A stretch of 64,000 nt of DNA from Lachnospiraceae bacterium (GCA_015056795.1 SVFO01000003.1:107408-171407); one strand, 5' to 3'. Positions 1 to 9,082 are shown, counted from the stretch's first letter. Numbers and translations: made by a program. Notes: a model not told the origin generated them from the sequence alone.

Positions 1-715
1 GTTCCTTGATTTCGATCTGATTCTCCTGTTGCCACTTGAAGTAATCAAACGTAAAGGCTTCATTTAATACCTCATTGATCTGCTTCGCCTTCGTATTGGC
101 AAGCTCTTCTGGCGTAAACAGACACTTCATCTGGCAGGATACCTTCACGTCTCTTTTCTGAAGGTTGTTGTAAAGCGGATCCCGCGCAAATGCCCCGTAG
201 GAAGTAATCATGACGACTGGGTGCTTTAGTTTTTTCAAGAGGAGTCCCAGCCGTTCGGGGATCTTTGTCCCCGTTCCGTCCAAGGAATATCCTGCCTCAG
301 GATACATCAGGACGCTGGCCTTATTTACGTTAAGCGCATAATCCATGTCAGAAATCAGCGTCATGTCAGAGACGAACTTGCAGGTTGGGATACAGCCCAA
401 GGCTCTCACTAGGCCCTCCTTGCCAACGAGCGCATCCGAGGTACAGACAATGCTGAACGGCTTACCCTTTAGCACCTCAAAGGCAATGGCAAGATCCGTA
501 AAGCTACAATGATTCATCAGAATCATCCAAGGGCCATTGCCCGCCTTTTCCATGTCCACCTTCTCACAGGTAAAGTGAACCTGTTTAAGCTCACCCTTAA
601 GGCCTGCATGGGCCACCCCTGCAAGAATTTTAGAAGGCTTCTTCGGTTTTTTGTGCTCCCAAGAGGGAAGGCTAACCACTTCATCATAGGATCGGTTTTC
701 CGTTTTGATCTTCAT
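1..715 (-). CDS. 1-acyl-glycerol-3-phosphate acyltransferase-like protein (partial)
   Basis: Runs off the left edge; about 238 residues are visible from ATG 713-715, preceded by a purine-rich GGAG-type ribosome binding site. The protein has the acyltransferase block I motif NHCSFTD (NHX4D type, with the catalytic His and Asp) near residue 65 and a block III-like PEAGYSLDG around residue 145. By family it moves an acyl group onto a lysophospholipid or related acceptor at the inner membrane face. No clear membrane span is seen in the visible part. The substrate cannot be set from sequence. The C-terminus is missing from the window. Confidence 0.75.
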   Translation of the reverse strand, partial: MKIKTENRSYDEVVSLPSWEHKKPKKPSKILAGVAHAGLKGELKQVHFTCEKVDMEKAGNGPWMILMNHCSFTDLAIAFEVLKGKPFSIVCTSDALVGKEGLVRALGCIPTCKFVSDMTLISDMDYALNVNKASVLMYPEAGYSLDGTGTKIPERLGLLLKKLKHPVVMITSYGAFARDPLYNNLQKRDVKVSCQMKCLFTPEELANTKAKQINEVLNEAFTFDYFKWQQENQIEIKE

Positions 716-852
716 CTCTTCAACTCCTGAAAAACAAAATGCTTACGGCCAAGCTTGCTTCTCTGCCATAGAGAAAGCTGGATCAATATTGCAAGTCCTG
801 CCATACAGCGGCGTCTTGAATGATCCAGCCTATTTCTTTCCTCCGATCTTCT

Positions 853-2235
853 TTATTCTTCCACGCGATCCGCAAATTTAATGCGGTAAATGCGGCGCAG
901 TGCGTCATTGACGCGCTCCTCAGAAATGGTTCCCTCCTGGACCGCCTTCAAAACGCCATTGTATGCCTGTTCAAAGTTCTCAGGACAAAGGATCATGTCG
1001 CAGCCTGCCTTCAATGCAAGGATCGCTGCCTCTTCTGAAGAATAATACTCCGACACGGCCTTTTCGTTCAGGCAATCCGTAATAACGAGGCCCTTATAAC
1101 CAAGCTGCTGACGAAGAATCTCCGTCACCACCTTCGCAGACAGGGTACAAGGCGTGTTGTCTCCCGTCAGGGCGGGTACTGCCATGTTACTGATCATAAT
1201 TGCGGGCATCTTATCGTCTACAAGCTTATGGAACAGATCCATCTCACTTGCCCAAAAATCCTCCTCTGAGCGTTCAGAAATGGCACGGCCCTTTTCCGTA
1301 TCCGTCGTAACGCTCCCCATGCCAGGGAAATGCTTAACGCAAGGTGTGATCCCCTGCTCCTGCAGGCCGTTCATCATATTCTTCACATAACCAACAACTG
1401 TCTGCGCGTCGCTGCCATAGCTTCTGTCTTCCATGACGCTTTTGTCAACATTCGCGAGGTCGGCAACGGGTGCCAGATCCATCGTAATCCCCAGCTCCTT
1501 CAAATAGGATCCAATCGTAACGCCCACCTGGTATGCATTCTGTGCGTCACCAGTTGCAGCAATTTCCTTTGCGCTGGACGTCTTCGTATTATTGTTTGCC
1601 TTGGAGAGCTGCGTTGCCTTACCGCCCTCTTCCTCTACTGCGAGGAATAAGGGATATTTGCTATAATTCACCGTATTTTCCACTACGCCCTGGAAGGTTT
1701 CCTTATTCTTAACATTCTGCGCGCGGTACAAAATACCGCCAACGGCATACTTCTCGATTGCAGCCTGTGTGCTGGGACCTGCCTTCGTTACGGGAGATAC
1801 CCCCGTAAGGAGCTCGGGCGTCACCATAAATAATCCAGCCACCTTATCCTCCAGCGGCATTACGGCAATTGCCGCGTCCACGATCTGATCCAGCTTTTCC
1901 TCGTAGGTCAGCTCTACAACAACCTCCTGCGACTCCTCGGGCTCAGAGCTGGTCTCCTCAGGCTCTGACGAGATCTCCTCTGAAGGCTCCGTCTCCTCGG
2001 GAGGAGTCTCCGTACTTTCTTCAGAGTAGGTTGACGTATTCTTAGCAATATTCATACCCTGATTCTTTGCTTTCTTGTCTGGCATAAACTTAATTAATGC
2101 CAAAATTCCCAAGCCAACCAGTACAATCAACAGGATCACCACCGAATAAGCCAAAATCTGGTTTCTCTGGCGGCGTTTTCTTCTTGCCTCGCGTTTCTGT
2201 AATAATTCCTCTTGATTCTTGTTTTCTTCGCTCAT
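853..2235 (-). CDS. Membrane-anchored glycoside hydrolase family 3 (beta-N-acetylhexosaminidase-like)
   Basis: 460 residues. A basic N-terminus is followed by one membrane span (about residues 28-52) and an acidic Ser/Glu/Pro-rich linker (about 60-105), then a GH3 TIM-barrel domain. KHFPGMG with a following TTD fits the NagZ-type His/Asp acid-base loop, and VITDCLNEKAV carries the predicted nucleophile Asp. By family it probably removes beta-linked GlcNAc from muropeptides or other glycans outside the membrane. It lacks the second C-terminal domain of large GH3 beta-glucosidases, which fits the NagZ branch. The start has a TGAGGTTATTAC spacer before ATG. No obvious operon partner. Confidence 0.85.
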   Translation of the reverse strand: MSEENKNQEELLQKREARRKRRQRNQILAYSVVILLIVLVGLGILALIKFMPDKKAKNQGMNIAKNTSTYSEESTETPPEETEPSEEISSEPEETSSEPEESQEVVVELTYEEKLDQIVDAAIAVMPLEDKVAGLFMVTPELLTGVSPVTKAGPSTQAAIEKYAVGGILYRAQNVKNKETFQGVVENTVNYSKYPLFLAVEEEGGKATQLSKANNNTKTSSAKEIAATGDAQNAYQVGVTIGSYLKELGITMDLAPVADLANVDKSVMEDRSYGSDAQTVVGYVKNMMNGLQEQGITPCVKHFPGMGSVTTDTEKGRAISERSEEDFWASEMDLFHKLVDDKMPAIMISNMAVPALTGDNTPCTLSAKVVTEILRQQLGYKGLVITDCLNEKAVSEYYSSEEAAILALKAGCDMILCPENFEQAYNGVLKAVQEGTISEERVNDALRRIYRIKFADRVEE

Positions 2236-2362
2236 GTAATAACCTCACGTAGTCTTTGCGTCTCCGCTTTTTTTGTCGAAATCATAAACGATCCCACCAT
2301 GTTCTATCATACATGAAAATGCCTTAGGATTCCATAGGAAAACAGAAATTTCTTAAAAAAAT

Positions 2363-2746
2363 AAGAAAAAAATGGGCAGCTGAACACATAGATAAAGGCG
2401 CATCAACCAATTTCGTCGATACGCCTTTTCAGACTATGCTATCCAATGGCCCGTTCCTCCTTTGAGTTATGATAGTTTTTCGATATTCAGTTGTCTTTGA
2501 TGGAATTAACTCTCTACCTATCCACCTTTCTTCGTAGTTCATCCGGAATTTCCCGATACCCTCGAAACACTCTTTTGTATTTTCCATTCATGTACACTAA
2601 GCCTCGTGTACTATTGGTTCCTTCGTACCTAAAATTCCTTCTTTTCCATCGGTTTTTTCTGGAATCCCCTTTGGTACTACTTCTTACAACTTCCTTCGTC
2701 TTTTTATACCTTATCTTTGGTATCTCGTGTTCTTTTCTCTTTTGTT
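2363..2746 (-). ncRNA. Candidate structured non-coding RNA (about 385 nt)
   Basis: A gene-free stretch begins just below a consensus sigma-A promoter (2753-2781) and ends in a three-tier hairpin with a T7 run on the minus strand (about 2363-2371). Hairpins seen on the minus strand include AUACC/GGUAU near the 5' end, GUACAC/GUGUAC in the middle, GAGUUA/UAACUC further on, and the terminal CAUAG..AAAGGCGU/GCGCCUUU..CUAUG stem at 2387-2438. Linkers are A/G-rich, as in structured RNAs. It does not show tmRNA, RNase P, 6S or SRP signatures I know. It could instead be a long leader of the GH3 gene or a decayed gene; short open frames of 25 and 52 codons exist but lack convincing ribosome binding sites. 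Confidence 0.45.
2387..2438 (-). terminator. Extended hairpin at the end of the RNA candidate
   Basis: Stem CAUAG/CUAUG stacked on an 11-bp AAAGGCGUAUC/GAUGCGCCUUU stem (one G-U pair), enclosed by GGGC/GCCC and followed on the minus strand by seven T residues. This is the form of an intrinsic terminator, though the inner stem is longer than needed. Confidence 0.55.
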
Positions 2747-2752
2747 GATTTT

Positions 2753-2781
2753 ATCTTACAACATCCGCTCCCATTTGTCAA
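2753..2781 (-). promoter_or_regulatory. Sigma-A promoter (TTGACA-17-TAAGAT)
   Basis: On the minus strand TTGACA (2776-2781), a 17-base spacer and TAAGAT (2753-2758). It is one of the best promoter matches in the window and points into a stretch without a convincing gene, which supports the RNA candidate at 2363-2746. Confidence 0.75.
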
Positions 2782-2871
2782 CACATTTTTAAATAATTTT
2801 TATTATTTTCTCTAAATTTTCCATTTTTCGACAATTTATCGCACTTTTCGACACAAATTAGTTTCCAAAGG

Positions 2872-2984
2872 GCGCTTAGCGACTTCCGTTTTTATTTCGT
2901 GCACGCTCGGGTGAATACAAATGCTTAGCCTGGAAATCGCAGATTTCCACGCGCCTGTCGCTTGGGTTCCTTCCTCGCTACAAA
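2872..2984 (+). repeat. Dispersed ~120-bp intergenic repeat, copy 1 (diverged)
   Basis: Shares the core GACTTCCGTTTTTATTTCGT, then CGCTCGG, AATACAAATGC, GTCGCTTGG and TTCCTTCCTCGCTA with the copies at 42400-42520 and 53374-53496. This copy has an extra ~20 bases around TGGAAATCGCAGATTTCCA, itself a palindrome. Its TCGCTA end abuts the terminator hairpin at 2987-3020. Confidence 0.65.
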
Positions 2985-2986
2985 TA

Positions 2987-3020
2987 GAAAGGGAACGAGC
3001 AGCGGTGCTCGTTCCCTTTC
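2987..3020 (-). terminator. Terminator hairpin after aspartokinase
   Basis: A perfect 15-bp stem (2987-3001 with 3006-3020) and a 4-base loop, about 20 bases past the aspartokinase stop. The T run is weak, so it may end transcription poorly or serve mainly as an mRNA 3' end. Confidence 0.65.
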
Positions 3021-3040
3021 TCACATATGATGATTGTTGT

Positions 3041-4360
3041 TTATAGCTTCGTCAATACGAAGATGTCGTAAATGGCCTTGATGGCTGTCTCGAAATCATC
3101 ATTGGCAACGCCGATGATGATGTTCAGCTCGGAGGAACCCTGATCAATCATGCGAACGTTGACATTGGCATGTGCCAGCGCAGAGAAGATCCTGCCTGCA
3201 GTACCTCTGGTGGACTTCATGCCGCGTCCTACAACGGCGATCAGCGCAAGGTCTGCCTCGATGTCGATGGTGTCAGGCTTTGCAAGACGATTGATGCCTG
3301 CAACCACCTTCTGCTCTAAGTGCATAAACTCATCCTGATGAACAAAGACGGTCAGCGTATCAATTCCCGAAGGAACGTGCTCAAAGGAAATACCGTTCTC
3401 TTCGAATGCCTGAAGTACCTTTCTGCCGAACCCAATCTCGGAGTTCATCATGTCCTTCTCAATATTGATTGCACAGAAACCCTTCTTTCCTGCAATACCA
3501 GTGATGACATATTTGGATTTCTGGCAGGTGCTGCCAACAATCCAGGTACCATTGTCCTCAGGTGCGTTCGTATTGCGGATATTGATGGGAATCCCCTGCT
3601 GGCGAACGGGGAAAATAGCATCCTCATGAAGCACGCCTGCGCCCATGTAGGACAGCTCGCGAAGCTCACGATAGGTGATGGTGTCGATTCCTACGGGATT
3701 GTTGATGATACGAGGGTCTGCGATGAGGAATCCGGAAACATCCGTCCAGTTCTCATATACGTCAACCTTAGCTGCCTTTGCAACAATGGAGCCCGTCACG
3801 TCAGAACCGCCGCGGGAGAAGGTCTTTACCGAGCCGTCTGGCATGGAACCGTAAAAGCCAGGAATGACTGCATTCTTACGACCTGCAAGCTCCTTGGAAA
3901 GCACCTCATTGGTCTTGTCTGCATCGAAATTGCCATCCTCATCAAAGAAAATAACGGTAGCTGCATCGATGAAATCATATCCGAGATAATTTGCCATCAC
4001 GATGCCGTTCAGATATTCACCGCGGGATGCTGCGTAATCCTTACCAGCCTTTGCACGAAACTGTTTTTCAATCGTCTCAAATTCCTCATCCAAGGAAAGC
4101 TTTAATCCAAGCCCGTGAATGATCTCATTATATCTGTCCTGAATGGCGAGCAGCTGTATGGTGAAGTTTCCTCCCTGCTCCGCAAGATCGTAGCAAGAGT
4201 ACAGCATGTCAGTGACCTTTGTATCTGACTTGTTCCTTTTGCCTGGAGCGGATGGTACCACAAATCTTCTTTCCTTATCCGCACGAATGATTTTTCCAAC
4301 CTTTTGAAACTGTTCTGCGCTGGCAAGGGAACTCCCGCCAAACTTTACTACCTTAGACAT
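3041..4360 (-). CDS. Aspartate kinase
   Basis: 439 residues. N-terminal amino acid kinase domain beginning VVKFGGSSLA, with FSRGGSDVTGS around residue 180 for substrate and nucleotide binding; the C-terminal ~140 residues form tandem ACT domains (segments starting ITGIAGKKGF and LIAVVGRGM). It phosphorylates aspartate, the first step towards lysine, threonine and methionine, in the cytoplasm. It is the third gene of a minus-strand group after an ACT regulator and homoserine dehydrogenase (47 bases upstream), so a role on the threonine side is likely. The ACT domains imply feedback control by an amino acid. Length and shape match the clostridial type. Confidence 0.93.
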   Translation of the reverse strand: MSKVVKFGGSSLASAEQFQKVGKIIRADKERRFVVPSAPGKRNKSDTKVTDMLYSCYDLAEQGGNFTIQLLAIQDRYNEIIHGLGLKLSLDEEFETIEKQFRAKAGKDYAASRGEYLNGIVMANYLGYDFIDAATVIFFDEDGNFDADKTNEVLSKELAGRKNAVIPGFYGSMPDGSVKTFSRGGSDVTGSIVAKAAKVDVYENWTDVSGFLIADPRIINNPVGIDTITYRELRELSYMGAGVLHEDAIFPVRQQGIPINIRNTNAPEDNGTWIVGSTCQKSKYVITGIAGKKGFCAINIEKDMMNSEIGFGRKVLQAFEENGISFEHVPSGIDTLTVFVHQDEFMHLEQKVVAGINRLAKPDTIDIEADLALIAVVGRGMKSTRGTAGRIFSALAHANVNVRMIDQGSSELNIIIGVANDDFETAIKAIYDIFVLTKL

Positions 4361-4407
4361 TTCTTTCTCTTCTCCTCTTTTCAGTAACTTTATATAAATC
4401 TATTTCA

Positions 4408-5619
4408 TTAACCAAGTCTGATGCTACCAAGCACTAGATCGCCAAGACCCTCGCAGACCTTTTCGAAGGCATTGTGGGACATGGGCTGCGTGAAGTATGC
4501 GAGATCCTCCGTTCTCTCGGGAAGCTCTATGAACTCACCGCCAGGCAGCACTGCCTCCAGCGCCTCTTTTGCATTCTTCTTTGCGCGAACATAGTAAGCA
4601 GAGGAATGCTTTCCTGCATCCAGAATTGTTGCCTCCTCAGCATCCCAGAAGCAAGGAATCTGCTTTCCGAGATGACGCACGCAATCAATCACGTCGCCAA
4701 CAACTGCACTTGCCGTTGCCAGCTTTCCAGCGCCTTTACCATAGAACATTGCTTCGCCAAGCATATTGCCCTTCACGAGAATGGCATTAAATACCATGCT
4801 CACCATTGCCAGGGGATTTTCCTTATCCAGCATTACGGGGCTTACCATTGCCTCAAGCGTATTCTCATCAATCACCTTTGCACGGGCAAGCAGCTTAATG
4901 GTTCTGCCTGCTGCCTTTGCATATTCGAAGTCTGCGGGAACAATCTTCGTGATACCCTCGGTAGGGATCTTCTCGAAATCCACGTTCTTGCCCATCATCA
5001 GGGAAGAGAGGATTGCAATCTTTCTGCAGGCATCATGGCCTTCAATGTCTGCCTCAGGATTTCTCTCCGCATAGCCCTTCTCCTGTGCTCTTGCCAGTAC
5101 CTTATCAAAATCAGCGCCCTCGCGCTCCATCTTCGTCAAAATGTAGTTCGTCGTACCATTCAGGATACCCGTGATGGCTTCCACCTTCTCAGCGGTCAGA
5201 CAGTCATTCAGGGGACGGATGATGGGAATACCGCCGCCAACGCTCGCCTCAAAAAGGTAGTTACAGCCGTGCTCACGCGCCAGCTTTAGCATCTCAGGGC
5301 CAAACTTTGCCACCATTTCCTTGTTGGAGGTACATACGCTCTTTCCTCTCTCCAAAGCGGCCTTTGTATAATTATATGCAAAGGTTGTTCCTCCCATGGT
5401 CTCGCAGACAATCTTAACCTCAGGATCATCAAGGATCACATTAACGTCATGCACAACCTTGGCCTCATAAGGATCTCCAGGGAACTCTCTCAAATCCAGG
5501 ATGTAAGCAACCTCGATTTCCTCTCCGGCCTTCTTGCTCACCTGCTCCTTATTCTTCTCAATGACCTCTACAACACCGCTTCCCACGGTACCATATCCAA
5601 AAACCGCTACCTTAACCAT
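4408..5619 (-). CDS. hom: Homoserine dehydrogenase
   Basis: 403 residues. N-terminal NAD(P)-binding motif GYGTVGSG, catalytic-domain segment GGGIPIIRPL and GILNGTTNYILT, and ADIEGHDACRKIAIL with the Lys/Asp residues of the family. It reduces aspartate semialdehyde to homoserine. Many homologues carry a C-terminal ACT domain; the end here is short, and no full ACT domain is evident, while a separate ACT protein is encoded just upstream (26 bases). That suggests the sensing part may be provided in trans or by the aspartokinase. Start is preceded by AGAGAGGAAAAAGTT. Confidence 0.93.
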   Translation of the reverse strand: MVKVAVFGYGTVGSGVVEVIEKNKEQVSKKAGEEIEVAYILDLREFPGDPYEAKVVHDVNVILDDPEVKIVCETMGGTTFAYNYTKAALERGKSVCTSNKEMVAKFGPEMLKLAREHGCNYLFEASVGGGIPIIRPLNDCLTAEKVEAITGILNGTTNYILTKMEREGADFDKVLARAQEKGYAERNPEADIEGHDACRKIAILSSLMMGKNVDFEKIPTEGITKIVPADFEYAKAAGRTIKLLARAKVIDENTLEAMVSPVMLDKENPLAMVSMVFNAILVKGNMLGEAMFYGKGAGKLATASAVVGDVIDCVRHLGKQIPCFWDAEEATILDAGKHSSAYYVRAKKNAKEALEAVLPGGEFIELPERTEDLAYFTQPMSHNAFEKVCEGLGDLVLGSIRLG

Positions 5620-5645
5620 AACTTTTTCCTCTCTGCTTTCTGTCC

Positions 5646-6092
5646 TTACTCTTTAGACAACACCTTCACCCGGTGTACTCCGCTCAATCTCTCCATCTGC
5701 TCCAGCATTCCTGACACGTCCTGCGTCGTCTCCAGAATCTGAATGCTGAGCGTCAGGGAAGCCATTCCTCCGATGGGAATACTCTGATGGATTGTCAGAA
5801 TGTTTGCACCATAGCTCGCAACAAGCTTAAGCACGTCTGACAGAATCCCTGGTTTATCCTCCATCTGGAACAACAGCGTCACCGTCGTTCCCTTGGCATT
5901 CTCATGAAATTCAAAAATGTCGTCCTTATACTTATAAAAGGAGCTCCTGCTGATTCCAACGGCATCTACCGCTTCCTGAATCGTCGGCACCTTCTCCGAC
6001 TCGATCAGGCGCTTTGCTTCTACCACCTTGAGAAGCACCTCAGGAACCGCCTTTTTACGTACCACGTAATATCCGGCATCATTTGCTGGCAT
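5646..6092 (-). CDS. ACT domain protein (PheB-like, UPF0735 family)
   Basis: 148 residues. The first ~55 residues contain a helix-turn-helix-like segment (IQEAVDAVGISRSSFYKYKD), and residues ~70-148 form an ACT domain (LLFQMEDKPGILSDVL). Family members such as B. subtilis PheB lie near hom and phe genes. It is first in the group with hom and aspartokinase, so it probably senses an amino acid of this branch and regulates expression or enzyme activity; direct DNA binding is inferred, not shown. Confidence 0.85.
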   Translation of the reverse strand: MPANDAGYYVVRKKAVPEVLLKVVEAKRLIESEKVPTIQEAVDAVGISRSSFYKYKDDIFEFHENAKGTTVTLLFQMEDKPGILSDVLKLVASYGANILTIHQSIPIGGMASLTLSIQILETTQDVSGMLEQMERLSGVHRVKVLSKE

Positions 6093-6200
6093 CTTTCCAT
6101 CCTCCCGTCTTCTTCTCCCGCCATATTCCTTTCACAGGAGCGACTCCCAAAACAATTCGAATGTTTTTCTGGGAAAGACAATTGTATGCTAACGAAAGAT

Positions 6201-6229
6201 ATTCTAACACGGCACTGTGGAAAACGCAA
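6201..6229 (-). promoter_or_regulatory. Probable promoter of the ACT-hom-aspartokinase group
   Basis: Minus strand TTGCGT (6224-6229), 17-base spacer, TAGAAT (6201-6206), about 110 bases before the ACT gene start. The -35 box is imperfect. No riboswitch or T-box signature is seen in the leader. Confidence 0.45.
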
Positions 6230-6244
6230 GAGGGGAAAACCCAC

Positions 6245-6276
6245 AAAAAAACGAAGACCCCTTTCAAGGTCTTCGT
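6245..6276 (-). terminator. Intrinsic terminator downstream of the response regulator
   Basis: 9-bp stem ACGAAGACC/GGTCTTCGT (6251-6259 with 6268-6276) followed on the minus strand by seven T residues. It closes the histidine kinase/response regulator transcript; the palindrome at 6300-6378 is therefore inside its 3' untranslated part. Confidence 0.8.
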
Positions 6277-6299
6277 GATTTTGACGAAAAAGTGTCGAA

Positions 6300-6378
6300 A
6301 TACTCGGGGCTAGGTTTGGGGTGTCTTTCTACTAATCTTTTGACCTAGAAAGACACCCCAAACCTTCCCCTTGAGTAT
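6300..6378. repeat. ~80-bp palindromic element, copy 1
   Basis: A perfect 20-bp inverted repeat (AGGTTTGGGGTGTCTTTCTA and its complement) around a 14-base loop CTAATCTTTTGACC, flanked by imperfectly matching outer arms ATACTCGGGG and CCCCTTGAGTAT. The element at 45576-45657 keeps the outer ends and loop pattern but has a mostly different stem that also pairs. There is no T run at its ends, so it is not a standard terminator. Confidence 0.75.
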
Positions 6379-6450
6379 CTCGAATATCTATAGTAACTCG
6401 ATTATGTTTTATTGAGTTGCTCAGTTATGCTCTATTGAACATCTTGAAGA

Positions 6451-7200
6451 TTATGCCTTCATATGGGTGGCGACATAATCCGAGTAGCTCATGCCTGCGT
6501 ACTTTTTGAAGCAGCGGCCGAAGTAGTTGGGATCGGGGATGCCGACCTCTGAGGAGGCAAGGAACATTTTCTTTCCCTTCTCGGCAAGCTTCATGGCCTT
6601 CTCCATGCGGCATTCCGTCAGGTACTCCACAAAGTTCTTGCCCGTCTCCTGCTTGAACTTTCTTGATAAATAACTGGCACTAAAGCCAAACTGCTCTGCT
6701 ACGGATGCCAGGTTGATCTTCGAGTCCACATAATTATTATCGATAAACTTTTGGATTTGCGCGATGGTGTCCTGTTCCATCTCGGGCCCGTATTCGGATG
6801 CTCCGTCCCCTTCCGTCTCCATCGTCGCATCCAGCTTCTTCTTCACGTTTTCTAAAACGCCTGTCACTTCTGCACGGACAATGGGCTTTAGCATGTATTC
6901 AAATACGGGAAGGCTCACGCACTTTCTCGCATATTCAAACTGGTCAATTGCCGTCATTATTATGATGATCAGCTTTGGATAACGCTGCGTTGCAACCTCC
7001 GTGAACTCGATGCCATTCATAAAGGGCATCGAAATGTCCACAAACGCGATGTCAGGCCTCATCTCGTCAATGACGTTGATTGCCTCAATTCCACTAGCTG
7101 CCTCCCCAACGACCTCCATGTTCAGACTCTCCCACGGTATGGACGCCCGCAGGAGCCTACGCGCGGACTGCTCGTCATCAATAATCATTACTCTATACAT
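6451..7200 (-). CDS. Response regulator, YesN/AraC type
   Basis: 249 residues from ATG 7198-7200; an in-frame upstream start would lie inside the kinase gene and is unlikely. Receiver domain begins MYRVMIIDDEQ, with phospho-acceptor Asp in FVDISMP (about residue 54) and Lys in YMLKPI. The C-terminal ~100 residues form an AraC-type double helix-turn-helix (SASYLSRKFKQETGKNF). It overlaps the kinase gene by eight bases (ATGTATAG). By analogy with YesMN pairs it should activate the nearby sugar transporter genes (9418-12646) when the kinase senses a carbohydrate or binding protein. Confidence 0.9.
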   Translation of the reverse strand: MYRVMIIDDEQSARRLLRASIPWESLNMEVVGEAASGIEAINVIDEMRPDIAFVDISMPFMNGIEFTEVATQRYPKLIIIIMTAIDQFEYARKCVSLPVFEYMLKPIVRAEVTGVLENVKKKLDATMETEGDGASEYGPEMEQDTIAQIQKFIDNNYVDSKINLASVAEQFGFSASYLSRKFKQETGKNFVEYLTECRMEKAMKLAEKGKKMFLASSEVGIPDPNYFGRCFKKYAGMSYSDYVATHMKA

Positions 7201-9082
7201 TTTCGTTTCCCTTCTCTTTCCCCCTGTTTTCCGTCGTCGAACCTTCCAGAGCCTTCTCCTCCGCTTTAGCAGTCGTTTTGCCCTCTGTAGCCGTAGAGGG
7301 TTTCCGCTCCTTCCTGGCAGCATGTGGGAAAATGAATTCAATTTCCGTAAATTCTCCCTCATCGCTTCGGATTCTTACGACGTCATCCTTTTCACAGAAG
7401 CACCGAATTCTCTCTATGGTCCCCCAAAGGCCAAAGCTCTCTGACTGCTCAACGCTCTTTTCGCCGCCTCGCGTCATATCCGTGCTAAGTACCTGATCAA
7501 TCTTCTCCTGCGACATGCCCACGCCCGTATCTCTGACGATGACATGAAGCACGTCCCCTTCCATAAAGCTGGTAATTTTAATCGTACCTGCCTCGCCCTT
7601 CAACCGAATGCCATGATAAATACTGTTCTCAATCAAGGGCTGCAGGATCAGCTTCGGAACAATGCAATCCTCCGTGTCCTGTGCGATGTCATATTCATCA
7701 TTGATGATGTCGCCATAACGGAGCTTTTGCAACGCCAGATAATCCTTGACAATCAGGATCTCCCTGCGAAGACTTACCTCGCGGTCTCCCTTACTCAAGA
7801 AATTCCGATAAAAGCTTCCCAAGGTTTCCAGAGCATCATGCACGTTTTCTGCACCCGCATCCATGGCCAGCCATCCGATGGTCTCCAGGCTGTTGTATAG
7901 GAAATGCGGTTTGATTTGTTCATGCAGTACGCGCATTTCTGCATTTTGCAAAACCTTTTCCTTCTCAATTAGGCGCTTGATCAGATCATTTACGTGCTCG
8001 ATCATGTTGTTATATTCTTCCTCCAACATGCCAAGCTCATTTTTCGGAAGTGGCACCTCAATCTTTTGGAGCTTTCCTTCCTGACGGTTTTCCTCCATCG
8101 CTTCGACCAATTGAAAGACGGGACTCGTGATATGTCTCGAAATAAAGATACCCGCAACAAAGACAGAAATCACAAATACGCCAAGCAGCACCCCAAGAAC
8201 ATAAATCGTCGCCAATGGCAACGCTGGCAAGGCATAGGTTGTGGAGAAGAGAATGACGATGGGCATTTCTTCCACCATCCTGCCAGAAAGCATGATTCGT
8301 TCCTTGCCTTTTTTCAGGTTCTGATGAACAACCTCCGTAGAACAAAATTCCTCATTGAAATACTGTACCAACGCTTTGTTTCCCGCAAGATAGGTTCCTT
8401 CCGTTGACATAATGCAAAGGTCAGCCCCCCGTACATTCTCCTGAAGCATACGATCCAGCAAGGTACCGGAAATATTCATTAGCATGATACCCGTCCGCTT
8501 TTGTCGAAGCAAATCATACACTGCACGCGATATCGTGACCAAAGGCTTTCCATTAGTTCTCTCCAAGGCTCCATTGCCGTTGATGGTAATGGACGCATTT
8601 CCCTTGCCCTGAAGGATCGGATCCCGCCAGCTATCTTCCTTCATCAAATCAATATCAACGCGATAAGCATTCCTGTTCGATGCCAAATTCGTTGACATAT
8701 ATTGATAATCCTCACGAAATACGAAGATGGAATCCACGCCCTCCGTGAAATTCATGGTTCTCATAATGCTGTATCTCGCGGTATTGATCAAACCCGCCGT
8801 AACCTCCTTCGAGTCTGCACGAAGGAACTCTGCAAGGGCGTCATCCATCAGAAACAGTCGCGAAAGCTCTCTATATCTATCGATCTCCGCACAGATACTG
8901 TTGGTCATGCCATTTAAGACACCATCAGATTCACGGGTTGCATGGTCAAAGCGCTCCCTCTGCGTAACCACAAAGACGGAGATGATGGTCGAAAAAATAA
9001 GTACGAAAATAATGCCCGCAAGCACCATGCTAAGCCTTGCAGACAACGAACCTCTTTTTTTCCTCTTCTTCCGTTTTGACAT
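7193..9082 (-). CDS. Sensor histidine kinase, YesM type
   Basis: 629 residues. Short basic N-terminus, membrane span ~17-42, a large extracytoplasmic sensor region, a second span ~285-310, HAMP segment, then the LytS/YesM-type His_kinase region with HEQIKPHFLYNSLETI (phospho-acceptor His) and a GHKL ATPase domain (LILQPLIENSIYHGI N-box; RDTGVGMS). A charged Lys/Glu-rich tail of about 40 residues follows the ATPase domain, longer than usual. The start has AGAGAGGAACGAC before ATG. Translationally coupled to the regulator gene. Confidence 0.9.
   Translation of the reverse strand: MSKRKKRKKRGSLSARLSMVLAGIIFVLIFSTIISVFVVTQRERFDHATRESDGVLNGMTNSICAEIDRYRELSRLFLMDDALAEFLRADSKEVTAGLINTARYSIMRTMNFTEGVDSIFVFREDYQYMSTNLASNRNAYRVDIDLMKEDSWRDPILQGKGNASITINGNGALERTNGKPLVTISRAVYDLLRQKRTGIMLMNISGTLLDRMLQENVRGADLCIMSTEGTYLAGNKALVQYFNEEFCSTEVVHQNLKKGKERIMLSGRMVEEMPIVILFSTTYALPALPLATIYVLGVLLGVFVISVFVAGIFISRHITSPVFQLVEAMEENRQEGKLQKIEVPLPKNELGMLEEEYNNMIEHVNDLIKRLIEKEKVLQNAEMRVLHEQIKPHFLYNSLETIGWLAMDAGAENVHDALETLGSFYRNFLSKGDREVSLRREILIVKDYLALQKLRYGDIINDEYDIAQDTEDCIVPKLILQPLIENSIYHGIRLKGEAGTIKITSFMEGDVLHVIVRDTGVGMSQEKIDQVLSTDMTRGGEKSVEQSESFGLWGTIERIRCFCEKDDVVRIRSDEGEFTEIEFIFPHAARKERKPSTATEGKTTAKAEEKALEGSTTENRGKEKGNENV

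Noticed and set aside
2363..2746. Identification of the RNA candidate as tmRNA, RNase P or 6S RNA
   Set aside because: No ALAA-type tag, no tRNA-like ends, no RNase P core sequences and no 6S-like single long hairpin were seen.
2491..2748. 85-codon hydrophobic frame on the plus strand
   Set aside because: It is the complement of the purine-rich RNA candidate, lacks a ribosome binding site and shows biased Leu/Phe/Ser content.
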